A DNA stretch of 64,000 nucleotides from Oceanihabitans gracilariae (GCF_042684485.1 NZ_JBHULM010000011.1:1240001-1304000); one strand, 5' to 3'. Positions 42,361 through 52,611 are shown, counted from the first letter of the stretch. Notes: generated by a model from the sequence alone, not told the origin. Made by a program: numbers and translations.

Positions 42361-45201
42361 ATGACAACAAGAATCTTTTTTGCATTTTTTATTTGTTCTA
42401 TACTTCAAATGAAAGCACAGCAACCAGCTACTAGTGCGCAAGTGGTACAAAAAGAATTAAAGCAAAAGGCAGCACTACAGCAAGCGTCTTTAGTAAAAAA
42501 TGTGCCTTTTAAAAATATTGGGCCAAGTGTTATGAGTGGTCGTGTGGTAGATATAGATGTCAATCCAGAAAACACCATAGAATTTTATGTGGCGTATGCT
42601 TCAGGAGGTTTGTGGCATACTACAAATAACGGTTCTACTTTTAAGCCTGTTCTAGATGCTTCAGAAACACAAAATATTGGTGATATTGCTGTAGATTGGA
42701 AAAATAGAACCCTTTGGGTTGGTACAGGTGAAAATAATTCATCGCGTTCTTCGTATTCAGGAATAGGTATTTTAAAATCTATAGATAACGGAAAAACTTG
42801 GATGAATGTTGGTTTGCAAGACTCGCATCATATTGGTCGTATTTTAATAAATCCCAATAATCCAGAGGAGCTTACTGTTGGTGTTGTTGGGCATTTGTAT
42901 TCACCAAACAAAGAGCGTGGTGTTTATAAAACTTTAGATGGAGGAAAAACTTGGAAGCAAACCTTGTTTGTTGATGAAGCTAGCGGAATAATAGATCTAC
43001 AACATGCACCAAATAATTATAATATTATGTTTGCGGCTTCTTGGCAAAGAGATAGAAAAGCATGGCATTTTAACGGAAGCGGAAAAGGTTCCGCAATTTA
43101 TAAAAGTATAGATTCAGGACAAACTTGGGAAAAAGTGTCTACAGAAAATAGTGGTTTTCCTACAGGAAATGGAGTTGGTAGAATAGGGTTGGCAATGTAT
43201 GATGCTACTACTATTTATGCTTTGCATGATAATCAATTCCGAAGAAAAAAAGAAACTAAAAAAACAGATAACCATAGTTTAACCAAGGCAGATTTTAAAA
43301 CCATGAGTACCGAAAGCTTCTTAAGTTTAGAAGACAAAAAACTTAATGGCTTTTTAAAAAGTAATGGTTTTCAAGAAAAATATCGTGCCGAAAATGTAAA
43401 ACAAATGGTGCGTAGTGGAAATGTAAAACCTGCAGATTTAGCGCATTATCTTGAAGATGCTAATGCTATGCTTTTTAATACTCCTGTTGTTGGTGCTGAG
43501 GTGTATAAAAGTGTGGATGGCGGAAAAACATGGCAAAAAACGCATGATGATTTTCTAGACGATTTATACTACAGTTATGGATATTATTTTGGAGAAATAC
43601 GTGTAGATCTGCAAGATGAAAACGGTATTTATGTATTGGGTGTTCCTATTTTAAAATCTAAAGATGGCGGAAAAACATTCACTTCTATTAGTAAAGAAAA
43701 CGTACATGCAGACCATCAAGCGCTTTGGGTGAATCCAGAAAAATCAGGTCATTTAATAGATGGTAATGATGGAGGATTAAACCTTAGTTATGATGATGGA
43801 GAAACCTGGGAAAAGCTAAATGTAAATCCTGTTGGGCAATTTTATACCATTAATATAGATAACCAAACACCTTATAATGTATATGGAGGTTTGCAAGATA
43901 ATGGCGTTTGGGTAGGAGCGCATAATGCAGTACAAAATAAGGCTTGGCAACAAAGCGGACAAAACCCATGGGAAAGCCTAATGGGAGGTGATGGTATGCA
44001 AATTCAAATAGATAATAGAAATGCAAATTTGGTGTATACAGGCTATCAGTTTGGAAATTATTTTAGAATTAATCGCGAAACCAAAGAGCAAAAATACATA
44101 CAGCCAAAACATACGTTAGGCGAAAATCCGTATAGATTTAATTGGCAAACACCAATTTTACTCTCACCACACAATCAAGATATACTGTATTTAGGAGGTA
44201 ATAAATTGATGCGTTCTATGAATCAAGGAGACGATTGGAAAGCAATTAGTCAAGATTTAACCAAAGGCGGAAAAAAAGGAAACGTAGCCTATGGTACGCT
44301 AACTACTATTAGTGAATCTCCTTTTGCTTTCGGATTGATTTATACAGGAAGTGATGATGGTTTGGTGCATATTACTAAAAGTGCTGGAGCAAGTTGGCAA
44401 AATATTTCAAATAACTTACCAAAAGATCTTTGGGTAAGTCGCGTTATCGCTTCGCAGCACAAAAAAGAACGTGTGTATGTTACTTTAAATGGGTATCGTT
44501 GGGATGATTTTAATGCTTACGTTTATGTTTCCGAAGACTACGGGAATACCTGGAAAAGCATTTCGTCTAACCTTGCAATGTCTCCCATAAATGTGATAAA
44601 AGAAGATCCTATAAATGAAAATATTCTGTATTTAGGAACCGATAATGCTGCTTATGTTACTTTTAATAAAGGAGAGCAATGGGAAGTATTTAGCCAGAAT
44701 TTACCAGCAGTTGCAGTGCATGATTTGGTAATACAACCCGAAACTAAAGATTTGTTATTAGCAACACACGGAAGAAGTATTTATAAAACCAATATTGCGC
44801 CTTTGCAAAAAATGAATGCTTCTCTTTTGCGTAAAAACATAACGCTTTTTCCTTTTAAAGATGTGCGTTTTAATGCACGTTGGGGAAGCACATGGAGCAA
44901 ATGGTTTACTGCAAATACACCTTTAAAAACAATTGCTTTTTATAGCAATGCTTCAGAAAAAAAAGAGCTTAAAATCCTTTCGGAAAGAAATACCGTTTTA
45001 TATACTATTTTGGTACAAGCAGATAAAGGGTTTAACTACGTAGATTATGATTTGTCATTGACAGAAAACGGAAAAGAAAAACTTTTAAAAGAAAATACAA
45101 GCATTAGTATTAATCAGGCTAAAAACGGAAAATATTATCTGCCAAAAGGAAAATATTTTATTCAAATAGAAGAAGAGCAAACAGGTTTTGAAATCAAGTA
45201 A
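42361..45201 (+). CDS. Large BNR/VPS10-like beta-propeller protein
   Basis: The 946-residue protein has a signal peptide (residues 1-19, ending MKAQ) and then repeated beta-propeller blades with Asp-box motifs such as SIDNGKTWMN, TLDGGKTWKQ, SIDSGQTWEK, SVDGGKTWQK and SKDGGKTFTS. The family is annotated as glycosyl hydrolase or sortilin-like, yet no catalytic residues are established. It is probably an exported binding or hydrolytic protein. The C-terminal 100 residues form a separate beta-rich part. A lipoprotein gene follows after 49 bases. Confidence 0.9.
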   Translation: MTTRIFFAFFICSILQMKAQQPATSAQVVQKELKQKAALQQASLVKNVPFKNIGPSVMSGRVVDIDVNPENTIEFYVAYASGGLWHTTNNGSTFKPVLDASETQNIGDIAVDWKNRTLWVGTGENNSSRSSYSGIGILKSIDNGKTWMNVGLQDSHHIGRILINPNNPEELTVGVVGHLYSPNKERGVYKTLDGGKTWKQTLFVDEASGIIDLQHAPNNYNIMFAASWQRDRKAWHFNGSGKGSAIYKSIDSGQTWEKVSTENSGFPTGNGVGRIGLAMYDATTIYALHDNQFRRKKETKKTDNHSLTKADFKTMSTESFLSLEDKKLNGFLKSNGFQEKYRAENVKQMVRSGNVKPADLAHYLEDANAMLFNTPVVGAEVYKSVDGGKTWQKTHDDFLDDLYYSYGYYFGEIRVDLQDENGIYVLGVPILKSKDGGKTFTSISKENVHADHQALWVNPEKSGHLIDGNDGGLNLSYDDGETWEKLNVNPVGQFYTINIDNQTPYNVYGGLQDNGVWVGAHNAVQNKAWQQSGQNPWESLMGGDGMQIQIDNRNANLVYTGYQFGNYFRINRETKEQKYIQPKHTLGENPYRFNWQTPILLSPHNQDILYLGGNKLMRSMNQGDDWKAISQDLTKGGKKGNVAYGTLTTISESPFAFGLIYTGSDDGLVHITKSAGASWQNISNNLPKDLWVSRVIASQHKKERVYVTLNGYRWDDFNAYVYVSEDYGNTWKSISSNLAMSPINVIKEDPINENILYLGTDNAAYVTFNKGEQWEVFSQNLPAVAVHDLVIQPETKDLLLATHGRSIYKTNIAPLQKMNASLLRKNITLFPFKDVRFNARWGSTWSKWFTANTPLKTIAFYSNASEKKELKILSERNTVLYTILVQADKGFNYVDYDLSLTENGKEKLLKENTSISINQAKNGKYYLPKGKYFIQIEEEQTGFEIK

Positions 45202-45250
45202 TATACTATTTGTGTGTTTTTTAAGTTATAATGAGCAAAACCTTTACAAC

Positions 45251-46123
45251 ATGAAAGCACTAAAATGGATATTTTGTATTAGTTTAATTTCTTCTTTATC
45301 TGCATGTTCTGATGCTAATGACGAAACCAATTCTGCTTCTGAAGCAAATTTAATTATTCAACTAAAATTTGATCCAACACAAGAGCGTTTGGGTAATTTA
45401 GGGCAACCAGTGAGTGTTGCAGAAGGTAATGCGGCACAATCGCCATCCATTAGTAGAATGAGTGCTAACTATATTGAGTTTGCGCCAAATACATATACAG
45501 CCTTAGGTGCTGGTGAAGTTGTTTTTGCAGGAGAAGAAACAACCTCTGGAGGAGCAAATGCTATAGATTTTCAAAATGCTAGGTTTGCAGGAAATAACGA
45601 GACTTTTTTAACTATTCCCTTACGTGATGTTCGTGCAGGAAGCTATGAATGGGTTCGTGTGTCTTTAGCATATCAAGAAGGAGAAATCGATTTTTTAGCA
45701 GAAAACGGAAATGTGTATACAGGTACTTTAGCAAGTTTTGTTGGTTATAACAATTACATTACTACTTTAGATTTAAACGGAAGTACTATTGCTGTTAACG
45801 CAAATAAGTTACAAGGTTTTTGGGCTTTTGAAACTTTAGGGTATACAGCACAAGGGCAAGCGCCAGAAGGAGCAACAACAGTTCCTAATCCGTTATTTGA
45901 TTCTTCACCAATACCACAAGGTTCTTGTGTGGTTACAGGTGCATTTGAAAATGGATTCACCATCTCTGGCGAAGAAACCAAAGATGTAGTGGTAACGCTT
46001 TCTTTTTCAACTAATAATAGTTTTGAGTGGACAGAAGTAAGCGCAGATGGCATGTATGAGCCTAGTGCAGGAGAGCAGGTTGTAGATATGGGACTTCGTG
46101 GTTTAATACCTTTTGTTAATTAA
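45251..46123 (+). CDS. Hypothetical lipoprotein (290 aa)
   Basis: I chose the ATG at 45251, which gives a lipoprotein signal ending SLSAC (Cys 19) followed by SDANDE, an acidic stretch compatible with surface export. An upstream in-frame ATG overlaps the previous gene. The mature part is beta-rich and starts with a segment (NLIIQLKFDPTQERLGNLG) that I recognise as common to a family of uncharacterised Bacteroidota lipoproteins. No enzymatic motif is seen. It is probably co-transcribed with the BNR-repeat gene. Confidence 0.82.
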   Translation: MKALKWIFCISLISSLSACSDANDETNSASEANLIIQLKFDPTQERLGNLGQPVSVAEGNAAQSPSISRMSANYIEFAPNTYTALGAGEVVFAGEETTSGGANAIDFQNARFAGNNETFLTIPLRDVRAGSYEWVRVSLAYQEGEIDFLAENGNVYTGTLASFVGYNNYITTLDLNGSTIAVNANKLQGFWAFETLGYTAQGQAPEGATTVPNPLFDSSPIPQGSCVVTGAFENGFTISGEETKDVVVTLSFSTNNSFEWTEVSADGMYEPSAGEQVVDMGLRGLIPFVN

Positions 46124-46163
46124 TTAAATCCATTCTAAATAAATTTATAAAATTAGTTTTAGC

Positions 46164-46194
46164 TTGGCTGCCTACTTTTGGCTTATTATATTTG
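46164..46194 (+). promoter_or_regulatory. Promoter of sdhCAB operon
   Basis: TTG at 46164-46166 and TATATTTG at 46187-46194 are 20 bases apart. The sdhC ATG follows 28 bases later at 46223. Confidence 0.65.
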
Positions 46195-46222
46195 TGTAAT
46201 TATAATCTAACTACATAAAATA

Positions 46223-46897
46223 ATGAGCGGAATTTTAAATTCTTCGATTGGAAGAAAGTTTGCCATGGCACTTTCGGCACTCTTCCTAATGATTTTCTTA
46301 TTACAGCATTTTGCAATCAACCTATTATCTGTGTTTAGTGCAGATACTTTTAATCAAGTTTCTCATTACATGGGAACCTTTTGGGTGATTCAATATGTAA
46401 TGCAACCGATTTTAATTTTTGGTGTAATTTTCCATTTTGTAATGGGATTTGTACTAGAGATTAAAAACAAAAAAGCACGTACAATAAGTTATGCAAAAAA
46501 CAATGGTGCTGCTAACTCTTCATGGATGAGTCGTAATATGATTTACAGCGGACTAGCTATTTTAGCTTTTATCTGTTTACACTTTTACGATTTTTGGTTA
46601 CCAGAAATTAACACCAAATACATTCAAGGCGATATGTCGGGTTTACTAGCAAATGGTGAATTTAGATACTTTGAAGAACTACAACACAAGTTTGTAGACG
46701 TTTGGAGAGTTGCTTTATACTGTATTGCTTTTGTTTTCTTAGCATTACACTTATTACACGGTTTTAGCTCTGCATTTCAATCTGCAGGTGCAAATAATAA
46801 ATACACAAAAGGATTAAAAGGATTCGGAAAAGCATACGCAATTATCATTCCATTAGGATTCATTTTTATTGCATTGTTTCATCATTTTAATCACTAA
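46223..46897 (+). CDS. sdhC: Succinate dehydrogenase cytochrome b subunit
   Basis: The 224-residue protein is the single large membrane anchor of the Bacteroidota-type (type B) succinate:quinone oxidoreductase. Five membrane helices and histidines in LLQHFAINL, VIFHFVMG, CLHFYDFW, LALHLLHGF and LFHHFNH can hold two haems b. It transfers electrons from the FeS subunit to menaquinone. It is first in the sdhCAB operon, 12 bases before sdhA. Confidence 0.95.
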   Translation: MSGILNSSIGRKFAMALSALFLMIFLLQHFAINLLSVFSADTFNQVSHYMGTFWVIQYVMQPILIFGVIFHFVMGFVLEIKNKKARTISYAKNNGAANSSWMSRNMIYSGLAILAFICLHFYDFWLPEINTKYIQGDMSGLLANGEFRYFEELQHKFVDVWRVALYCIAFVFLALHLLHGFSSAFQSAGANNKYTKGLKGFGKAYAIIIPLGFIFIALFHHFNH

Positions 46898-46909
46898 AAA
46901 ATATCTAAT

Positions 46910-48922
46910 ATGGCTTTAGATTCAAAAATACCAAAGGGTCCAATTAAAGATAAATGGACAGACTATAAAAATCATATCGATTTAGTAAACCCTGCAAACA
47001 AGCGTAACATTGATGTTATTGTTGTTGGTACAGGTTTAGCAGGTGGATCGGCTGCTGCTACTTTAGCAGAGCTTGGTTACAACGTAAAAGCATTTTGCTT
47101 TCAAGATTCTCCTAGACGTGCACACTCTATTGCTGCACAAGGAGGTATTAACGCAGCAAAAAATTACCAAGGAGATGGTGACTCTACATACAGATTATTT
47201 TATGATACTGTAAAAGGAGGAGATTATCGTTCTCGTGAAGCTAACGTATATCGTTTGGCTGAGGTTTCTGCAAATATTATTGACCAATGTGTTGCTCAAG
47301 GGGTTCCTTTTGCACGTGAATATGGTGGGTTATTAGATAACCGTTCGTTTGGTGGTGTATTAGTATCGCGTACTTTTTATGCAGCTGGACAAACAGGACA
47401 ACAATTATTATTAGGAGCTTATTCTGCCATGAACCGTCAAATTGGTCGTGGTAAAATCAAAATGTACAACCGTCACGAAATGTTAGACGTTGTTAAGGTA
47501 GATGGAAAAGCTCGTGGAATTATAACACGTAACTTAATTACTGGTGAAATTGAAAGACATTCAGCACACGCTGTTGTTCTTGGTACTGGTGGTTATGGTA
47601 ACGTTTTCTTCTTGTCTACAAACGCGATGGGAAGTAATGTAACAGCTGCTTGGAAAGCACACAAACGTGGTGCTTACTTTGCAAACCCTTGTTACACACA
47701 AATTCACCCAACATGTATTCCTGTTTCTGGAGATCATCAGTCTAAACTAACGTTAATGTCTGAGTCTTTACGTAATGATGGACGTATTTGGGTACCAAAA
47801 CACAAAAAAGATGTAGAGGCTATTAAAGCTGGTACATTAAAACCAAAAGACTTAAAAGAAGAAGATAGAGATTACTACTTAGAACGTCGTTATCCTGCTT
47901 TTGGTAACTTAGTACCTCGTGATGTTGCTTCTCGTGCAGCTAAAGAACGTTGTGATGCTGGTTTTGGTGTAAATGCAACTGGTGAAGCAGTATTTTTAGA
48001 TTTTGCTTCGGCAATTGAACGTTACGGAAAAGAAACTGCACACGTTAAAGGATTAAATGAAAATGATGCTGCGCTTGTTAAAAAATTAGGACAAGAAGTA
48101 ATTAAAAATAAATACGGAAACTTATTCCAAATGTATGAGAAGATCGTAGATCAAGATCCATACAACACACCAATGATGATTTATCCAGCAGTACACTATA
48201 CTATGGGTGGAATTTGGGTAGATTATAACTTAATGACAACGGTTCCTGGTTTATACTGTATTGGAGAAGCTAATTTCTCTGATCATGGTGCAAACAGACT
48301 TGGTGCTTCGGCATTAATGCAAGGTTTAGCAGATGGTTATTTTGTACTACCTTATACTATTGGTGATTATTTATCTAATGATATTCGTACAGGAAAAATT
48401 TCTACCGATTCTAAAGAATTTGAAGAAGCAGAAAAAGAAGTTAGAGAGAAATTAAATTTCTTTGTTTCTAATAAAGGAAAACATTCTGTAGATTATTTCC
48501 ATAAGAAATTAGGAAAAATCATGTGGAATAAAGTAGGAATGGCTAGAAATGTAAAAGGTTTAACAGAAGCTATTTCAGAAATTAAAGCACTTCGTGAAGA
48601 ATTCTGGAAAGAAGTTAAAGTTCCTGGTACTAATGAAGAATACAACGAAGAATTAGCAAAAGCTGGTCGTGTTGCAGATTTCTTAGAGTTAGGTGAGCTA
48701 TTTGCTAAAGATGCTCTTAATAGAGAAGAATCTTGTGGAGGTCACTTTAGAGAAGATGCGGTAGAGTTAGATGGTGAGCAAAAAGGAGAAGCAAAACGTG
48801 ACGATGAAAACTTTGCATACGTTGCTGCTTGGGAATACAAAGGAGAACCTAGCGATGCTGTCTTACACAAAGAAGAATTAGAGTTCAAGGATATAGAATT
48901 AAAACAAAGAAGTTACAAATAA
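46910..48922 (+). CDS. sdhA: Succinate dehydrogenase flavoprotein subunit
   Basis: SdhA oxidises succinate to fumarate at a covalently bound FAD. The 670-residue protein has the dinucleotide motif VVGTGLAGGSAAATLAELG, the FAD-linkage region RAHSIAAQGGINAAKN (His), and the active-site blocks HPTCIPVSGD, PRDVASRAAKE and GLYCIGEANFSDHGANRLGA (all 20 residues or fewer). Length fits the type B family. It is flanked by sdhC and sdhB with gaps of 12 and 8 bases. Confidence 0.97.
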   Translation: MALDSKIPKGPIKDKWTDYKNHIDLVNPANKRNIDVIVVGTGLAGGSAAATLAELGYNVKAFCFQDSPRRAHSIAAQGGINAAKNYQGDGDSTYRLFYDTVKGGDYRSREANVYRLAEVSANIIDQCVAQGVPFAREYGGLLDNRSFGGVLVSRTFYAAGQTGQQLLLGAYSAMNRQIGRGKIKMYNRHEMLDVVKVDGKARGIITRNLITGEIERHSAHAVVLGTGGYGNVFFLSTNAMGSNVTAAWKAHKRGAYFANPCYTQIHPTCIPVSGDHQSKLTLMSESLRNDGRIWVPKHKKDVEAIKAGTLKPKDLKEEDRDYYLERRYPAFGNLVPRDVASRAAKERCDAGFGVNATGEAVFLDFASAIERYGKETAHVKGLNENDAALVKKLGQEVIKNKYGNLFQMYEKIVDQDPYNTPMMIYPAVHYTMGGIWVDYNLMTTVPGLYCIGEANFSDHGANRLGASALMQGLADGYFVLPYTIGDYLSNDIRTGKISTDSKEFEEAEKEVREKLNFFVSNKGKHSVDYFHKKLGKIMWNKVGMARNVKGLTEAISEIKALREEFWKEVKVPGTNEEYNEELAKAGRVADFLELGELFAKDALNREESCGGHFREDAVELDGEQKGEAKRDDENFAYVAAWEYKGEPSDAVLHKEELEFKDIELKQRSYK

Positions 48923-48930
48923 GGAAAGCT

Positions 48931-49680
48931 ATGATGAATTTAACACTTAAGATTTGGCGTCAAAAAAACGCTAGTGATAAAGGTAAAATGGTTGATTATA
49001 AAGTCAGCGATATTTCACCAGATATGTCTTTCCTTGAAATGTTAGATGTACTTAATGAGCAATTAGTAAATAATGATGAAGAGCCTGTAGCTTTTGATCA
49101 TGATTGTCGTGAAGGAATTTGCGGTATGTGTTCTTTGTATATTAACGGAGAAGCACATGGTCCAGATCGTGGCGTAACTACTTGCCAGTTACATATGCGT
49201 ATGTTTAAAGATGGAGATACTATTACTATCGAACCATTTAGAGCAACTGCATTTCCTGTAGTAAAAGATTTAATTGTAGATAGAGGCGCTTTTGATAGAA
49301 TTCAACATGCTGGAGGGTTTATTTCTGTAAATACTTCTGGTAATACTATTGATGCTAACGCAATTCCTGTAAACAAACACGATGCAGATAAAGCTTTTGA
49401 AGCTGCTACTTGTATTGGTTGTGGTGCTTGTGTTGCTTCTTGTAAAAACTCATCAGCAATGTTATTTGTTGGTGCTAAAGTTTCGCAATTTGCACTTTTA
49501 CCTCAAGGTAAAGTTGAAGCTACAGACCGTGTATTAAATATGGTAAAACAAATGGATGAAGAAGGTTTTGGTAACTGTACCAACACTGGAGCTTGTGAAG
49601 TAGAATGTCCTAAAGGAATTTCTTTAGAAAACATTGCACGTATGAACAGCGAGTACTTAAAAGCATCTTTAAAAGGATAA
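48931..49680 (+). CDS. sdhB: Succinate dehydrogenase iron-sulfur subunit
   Basis: SdhB carries electrons from FAD to the membrane anchor. The 249-residue protein has ligands for a 2Fe-2S cluster in CREGICGMC and TTCQLH, then CIGCGACVASC and CTNTGACEVECPKG for the 4Fe-4S and 3Fe-4S clusters. Two adjacent ATGs (48931, 48934) could serve as start. A purine-rich AAGGAAAG lies 5 bases upstream, a rare Shine-Dalgarno-like sequence in this window. Confidence 0.97.
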   Translation: MMNLTLKIWRQKNASDKGKMVDYKVSDISPDMSFLEMLDVLNEQLVNNDEEPVAFDHDCREGICGMCSLYINGEAHGPDRGVTTCQLHMRMFKDGDTITIEPFRATAFPVVKDLIVDRGAFDRIQHAGGFISVNTSGNTIDANAIPVNKHDADKAFEAATCIGCGACVASCKNSSAMLFVGAKVSQFALLPQGKVEATDRVLNMVKQMDEEGFGNCTNTGACEVECPKGISLENIARMNSEYLKASLKG

Positions 49681-49744
49681 TATGGATTATCTCAAACGGT
49701 CACAAAGCATTTGTCGACCTATAGTTTATAGATCTTATTTATAA

Positions 49745-49777
49745 AAAAAAATCTCAAGAGCAATCTTGAGATTTTTT
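49745..49777 (+). terminator. Terminator of sdhCAB operon
   Basis: ATCTCAAGA pairs with TCTTGAGAT across a GCAA loop, flanked by A and T runs. It lies 64 bases after the sdhB stop codon. Confidence 0.92.
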
Positions 49778-49792
49778 GTTTAGTTTTAACCT

Positions 49793-49800
49793 TAAATTTA
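49793..49800 (+). promoter_or_regulatory. Possible -7 box of M28 peptidase gene
   Basis: TAAATTTA is one base off TAnnTTTG and lies 5 bases before the ATG at 49806, the same spacing as the leaderless-type promoters nearby. Confidence 0.35.
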
Positions 49801-49805
49801 CGAAT

Positions 49806-50744
49806 ATGAATAATAGGTATATTCTTTGTTTGTTTTTAGCACTTGTAACATTTAGCAACTGTAAAAATCAACCAGTAACTTCAAAAGTTACTGTAGAAAT
49901 AAGTAATCAAAATTGGTTTAATGCAGATTCTCTATTACAGCATGTACAAGTTTTATCTTCCGATGTTTTTGAAGGCAGACGTACAGGGACCGCAGGAGCA
50001 GAAAAAGCAAAAACCTATATTATTGAAGCATTGCATCTTTATAACGTAGGTCCACTAGGAGCACATTATGAACAGCATTTTGATTTTAAAAATGGAAATA
50101 AAGAATATAAAGGCGTTAATATTCTTGCAGGTATAAAAGGGACTGAATACCCAAAAGAATACATTGTGTTATCTGCGCATTATGATCACGAAGGTATTAA
50201 AAATGGTAAAATTTATAATGGTGCAGATGATGATGCTTCAGGGATTTCCGCTTTAATCGCTTTCGCGGAATACTTCCAGAAAAATCCACCAAAACATTCG
50301 GTGATTTTGGCGGCTGTTGATGCTGAAGAATTAGGTTTAGTAGGCTCTAAATATTTTGTAGAGAACAGTATTGTTCCTATTAAAAGTATAAAACTAAATA
50401 TTAATATGGACATGATAAGTAGAAGTGATAAAAACGAGCTTTACGCTGTTGGTTCTTATCATTATAAGCAATTAGATCCTGTAATTAAAAGTGTTGCGCC
50501 AACCGGAAATATACAACTTACTATTGGTCATGACGGAAGTGATCATTTAGAAGATTGGACCTATGCTTCAGATCATGCATCTTTTCATGAAAAGCATATT
50601 CCTTTTATTTATTTTGGGGTTGAAGATCATGAAGATTACCACCAACCAACAGACGATTTCGAAAATATTCATCCTGATTTTTATAAAAATGCAGTGCATA
50701 CTATTATGGCTGTTTTTCAAAAATTAGATACCATGCAACTATAA
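49806..50744 (+). CDS. M28 family metallopeptidase lipoprotein
   Basis: I chose the ATG at 49806 because it gives a lipoprotein signal ending TFSNC (Cys 19). The 312-residue protein has the zinc ligands of family M28: SAHYDHEG, GADDDASG, DAEELGLVGS, NMDMISR and the final His in EDHEDYHQPTDD. It is probably an aminopeptidase anchored to the envelope. It ends 4 bases before the MutS-like gene, so the two are in one operon despite very different predicted locations. Confidence 0.93.
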   Translation: MNNRYILCLFLALVTFSNCKNQPVTSKVTVEISNQNWFNADSLLQHVQVLSSDVFEGRRTGTAGAEKAKTYIIEALHLYNVGPLGAHYEQHFDFKNGNKEYKGVNILAGIKGTEYPKEYIVLSAHYDHEGIKNGKIYNGADDDASGISALIAFAEYFQKNPPKHSVILAAVDAEELGLVGSKYFVENSIVPIKSIKLNINMDMISRSDKNELYAVGSYHYKQLDPVIKSVAPTGNIQLTIGHDGSDHLEDWTYASDHASFHEKHIPFIYFGVEDHEDYHQPTDDFENIHPDFYKNAVHTIMAVFQKLDTMQL

Positions 50745-50748
50745 AAAA

Positions 50749-52518
50749 ATGCAAGATTCAAATACCTTTTACAACCAAGAAAAAGAACAACATAAAACAG
50801 AAGCTAAACGGTTATTTAAACAACTTACAAGTTTAAGTTTAGCTAGGCTTGTAGTGTTTGTAGCTGTAGCTATTGGTGTATATGTTACTTTTAATAACGC
50901 TAAAATTGCAATAGCTATAGCACTTGTAGGTATTGTGGTTTTTGTGTATTTACTATCAAAATATACCGATCTTAAATACCAACATAAGTTAAAAAAAGCG
51001 CTTATAGCTATTAATGAAGAAGAACTTAAAATAGCTTCAGGTGATTTTAAAGAAAGAGAAACAGGCCTACAATACCAAAACCCAAACCACACCTTTAGTT
51101 TAGATATTGATTTGTTTGGAAAAGGATCTTTTTTTCAATTTATAAATAGAACAGCAACAGAAGAAGGTACCAAAGCTTTAGTAAATGCACTAACTGCTAA
51201 TAATATTGAAAACATTAATTTGCGCCAAGATGCAATTAAAGAATTGGCCAATAAACCTAAATGGCGACAGCATTTTGAAGCAGTAGCAAGTTTAATTAAA
51301 ACCGAAACTCCTGCAGTACAAATTATAGAATGGCTGCAAGCGCATAAATCTTTTTTGCCTAAAACCATGCGTATGCTGCCAGTAGCTTTTACAATTGGCT
51401 CTGCTATTATTTTGTTTTTGGCAATTTTTGAAGTGCTTTCCTTTTTGTTTTTAGGGTATTGGTTGCTTGTAGGTTTAGGTATTTCTGGAATCTATCTAAA
51501 AAAAATAAATATTCTTGCAGCAAATACAGATCAAGTAAAAGATGTTTTTAAGCAGTATGCTTCTTTATTGCAGCAAATAGAAAGCGAGAACTTTAGCACT
51601 TCTTTGTTAAAAGAAAAGCAAGCTTATATAGCGCAAGAAGAAAAAAAAGCTTCACTTATTTTTAAACAATTTTCAAAAAATTTAGATGCTTTAGACAATA
51701 GAAATAATTTAATTGCTGCCATTTTTGGAAACGGTTTTTTCTTATCCGATTTAAAAAATGCCTATGCTATAGAACAATGGATTGCCCAATATAAAACTAC
51801 AGTAGCACATTGGTTTGAAGTAGTTTCTTTTTTTGATGCATATAATACTTTTGGTGCTTATGCTTTTAATCATCCAGATTATGTGTTTCCAGAAATTGTA
51901 AGTAACAATATTGTTATAGAAGCTAAAGACTTAGGTCATCCGTTACTTGATGCTTCAAAAAGAGTGACAAGTGATTTAACCATAACAGACCAACAGTTTT
52001 TTATTGTTACAGGAGCTAATATGGCAGGAAAAAGTACTTTTTTAAGAACCGTTTCACTTCATATTGTTATGGCAAATGTAGGATTGCCTATTTGTGCTTC
52101 AACCAGTACATACAATCCTATAAAATTGATTACAAGTATGCGTACTAGCGATTCTCTTACAGATGATAGTTCTTACTTCTTTAGCGAATTAACGCGCTTA
52201 AAATTTATTGTAGATGCTTTACAAGACGATAGATACTTTATTATACTAGATGAAATTTTAAAAGGAACAAACTCTACAGACAAAGCTATTGGTTCGCGTA
52301 AGTTTGTAGAAAAATTAGTCTCTAAAAATGCAATAGGAATAATAGCAACGCATGATTTAAGTTTGTGTGAAATTGAAAAGGAATTAGAAGAAGTAAAAAA
52401 CTATTATTTTGATGCAGAAATAATTAATGATGAACTCTTTTTTGATTACAAACTAAAAAAAGGAATTTGCCAAAATATGAATGCTAGTTTCTTATTGAAA
52501 AAGATGGAGATTGTTTAA
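50749..52518 (+). CDS. Membrane-embedded MutS-like ATPase
   Basis: The 589-residue protein has two predicted membrane helices near residues 33-80 and two more near 207-247, then a MutS-type core and ATPase domain. Walker A GANMAGKST is at 422-430, followed by TSMRTSDSLTDDSSYFFSEL and the Walker B region IILDEILKGTNSTDKAIGS. The mismatch-recognition domain of MutS1 is absent. It is therefore not a classical mismatch-repair protein. Relatives occur widely in Bacteroidota, but a function is not known to me. It is tightly linked to the M28 peptidase gene. Confidence 0.88.
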   Translation: MQDSNTFYNQEKEQHKTEAKRLFKQLTSLSLARLVVFVAVAIGVYVTFNNAKIAIAIALVGIVVFVYLLSKYTDLKYQHKLKKALIAINEEELKIASGDFKERETGLQYQNPNHTFSLDIDLFGKGSFFQFINRTATEEGTKALVNALTANNIENINLRQDAIKELANKPKWRQHFEAVASLIKTETPAVQIIEWLQAHKSFLPKTMRMLPVAFTIGSAIILFLAIFEVLSFLFLGYWLLVGLGISGIYLKKINILAANTDQVKDVFKQYASLLQQIESENFSTSLLKEKQAYIAQEEKKASLIFKQFSKNLDALDNRNNLIAAIFGNGFFLSDLKNAYAIEQWIAQYKTTVAHWFEVVSFFDAYNTFGAYAFNHPDYVFPEIVSNNIVIEAKDLGHPLLDASKRVTSDLTITDQQFFIVTGANMAGKSTFLRTVSLHIVMANVGLPICASTSTYNPIKLITSMRTSDSLTDDSSYFFSELTRLKFIVDALQDDRYFIILDEILKGTNSTDKAIGSRKFVEKLVSKNAIGIIATHDLSLCEIEKELEEVKNYYFDAEIINDELFFDYKLKKGICQNMNASFLLKKMEIV

Positions 52519-52571
52519 AAAAAAAGCAAGACTTTCTTTGCCTGATTTTATAAAACAGAAGGTAAGAGGAA

Positions 52572-52611
52572 TAAAAAAAAAGCCTCACAAATTTTATAAT
52601 TTGTGAGGCTT
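52572..52611 (-). terminator. Terminator of S46 peptidase gene
   Basis: AAGCCTCACAAATT pairs with AATTTGTGAGGCTT (14 bp) across a TTAT loop. An A run on the plus strand gives a T tract in the minus direction. It lies 31 bases past the stop codon. Confidence 0.93.

Noticed and set aside
50749..52518. Canonical mismatch-repair MutS
   Set aside because: The mismatch-recognition domain is missing and membrane helices are present.
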